Below, one piece after another: positions 63,799-64,000 of a stretch of DNA of 64,000 bases. Within the stretch, counting starts at the first letter, position 1. The number at the start of each line of letters is the position of its first letter. The stretch comes from Emydura subglobosa (lineage: Eukaryota; Chordata; Testudines; Chelidae). Under the pieces are notes generated by a model. That model worked only from the letters and a program-made list of their open reading frames with translations, ran no database searches and was not told the DNA's origin. The stretch is taken from the NCBI GenBank assembly GCA_007922225.1, contig ML679959.1, positions 25,606,708 through 25,670,707 of the forward strand, written 5' to 3'. A program made the translations under genes and the position numbers.

Positions 63799-64000
63799 GC
63801 TGATGTGCGTGTCTCTCTCACTGGGTGTGAGTCTGGGCCCGGGATCATGCGGCTAACGTAGGCTCGGATGCTGCGCCCCTCCCCGTGGTGTCTGGGCACC
63901 TTCCAGTCGTGCATTAAGCAGCGTGAGGACACGGCTGGCACCCGTGGTCTGGCCACATATCCCTTCCCCACGGGAGGGAGGAGACGTGTGGATGCCGTGG

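Larger units (their letters stand above)
61131..64000. other. 3' intergenic DNA, distal end
   Basis: Apart from the repeats listed, no gene, RNA or conserved-looking block is recognised. Open frames at 62573-62922 and 63072-63629 are GC-rich chance frames with no domain. TRIP6 or another neighbour may begin beyond the window. Confidence 0.5.

Overview
This window looks like nuclear DNA from a turtle (or a closely related sauropsid), probably a GC-rich, gene-rich chromosome segment. The evidence is a single spliced vertebrate gene with GT-AG introns and a CpG-island promoter, plus several CR1-type retroposon tails and MIR/CORE-SINE-like copies whose wording I recognise from chelonian genomes. 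There are no bacterial operons, CRISPR arrays or phage genes. Nearly all long open frames are stop-poor GC-rich noise in introns or intergenic DNA.

The one protein-coding gene I can support is SLC12A9, an orphan member of the cation-chloride cotransporter family, on the + strand. I resolve 13 coding exons from an ATG at 3823 to a TAA ending at 47430. Every junction is GT-AG and the phases agree throughout. The joined CDS is 2688 nt (895 residues). It keeps the family hallmarks: TM1, the GGAYY-MISR-LGPE-GGSIG block, the FNGCTGIMAGSNMSGDL block of TM6, the TLSAAMSNLIGASRIL block, and the C-terminal GGMKPNT motif. The 3'UTR runs to an AATAAA at 48149-48154.

Layout: 1-3.6 kb is a repeat-laden 5' flank with a likely LTR-type remnant and one copy of a second LTR-like repeat. 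3.64-4.02 kb is a TATA-less CpG promoter with repeated GGGCGTGGC boxes, followed by exon 1. 4-13.4 kb is intron 1, with a C-rich minisatellite, a CR1 tail and a paired ZNF143-like site. 13.4-16.5 kb is a compact block of exons 2-6. 16.5-46.6 kb holds exons 7-13 separated by larger introns. These introns contain many short AT-rich islands, rich in TAAT/ATTA and AATAAA-like words, standing out from very GC-rich surroundings. 48.2-64 kb is intergenic, with more such islands, a CR1 tail, a two-octamer (ATTTGCAT) site and an array of CTCF-like cores at 60.87-61.13 kb.

The most interesting non-gene signal is this set of AT-rich islands in and downstream of SLC12A9, ending close to a CTCF-like tandem array. 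I read it as a candidate cis-regulatory landscape, but conservation was not tested. Other notable points are two inverted copies of one repeat bracketing the gene, a stop-free in-frame intron 4, and extreme G/C homopolymer blocks. I found no exon of EPHB4 or TRIP6, the genes that flank SLC12A9 in human.
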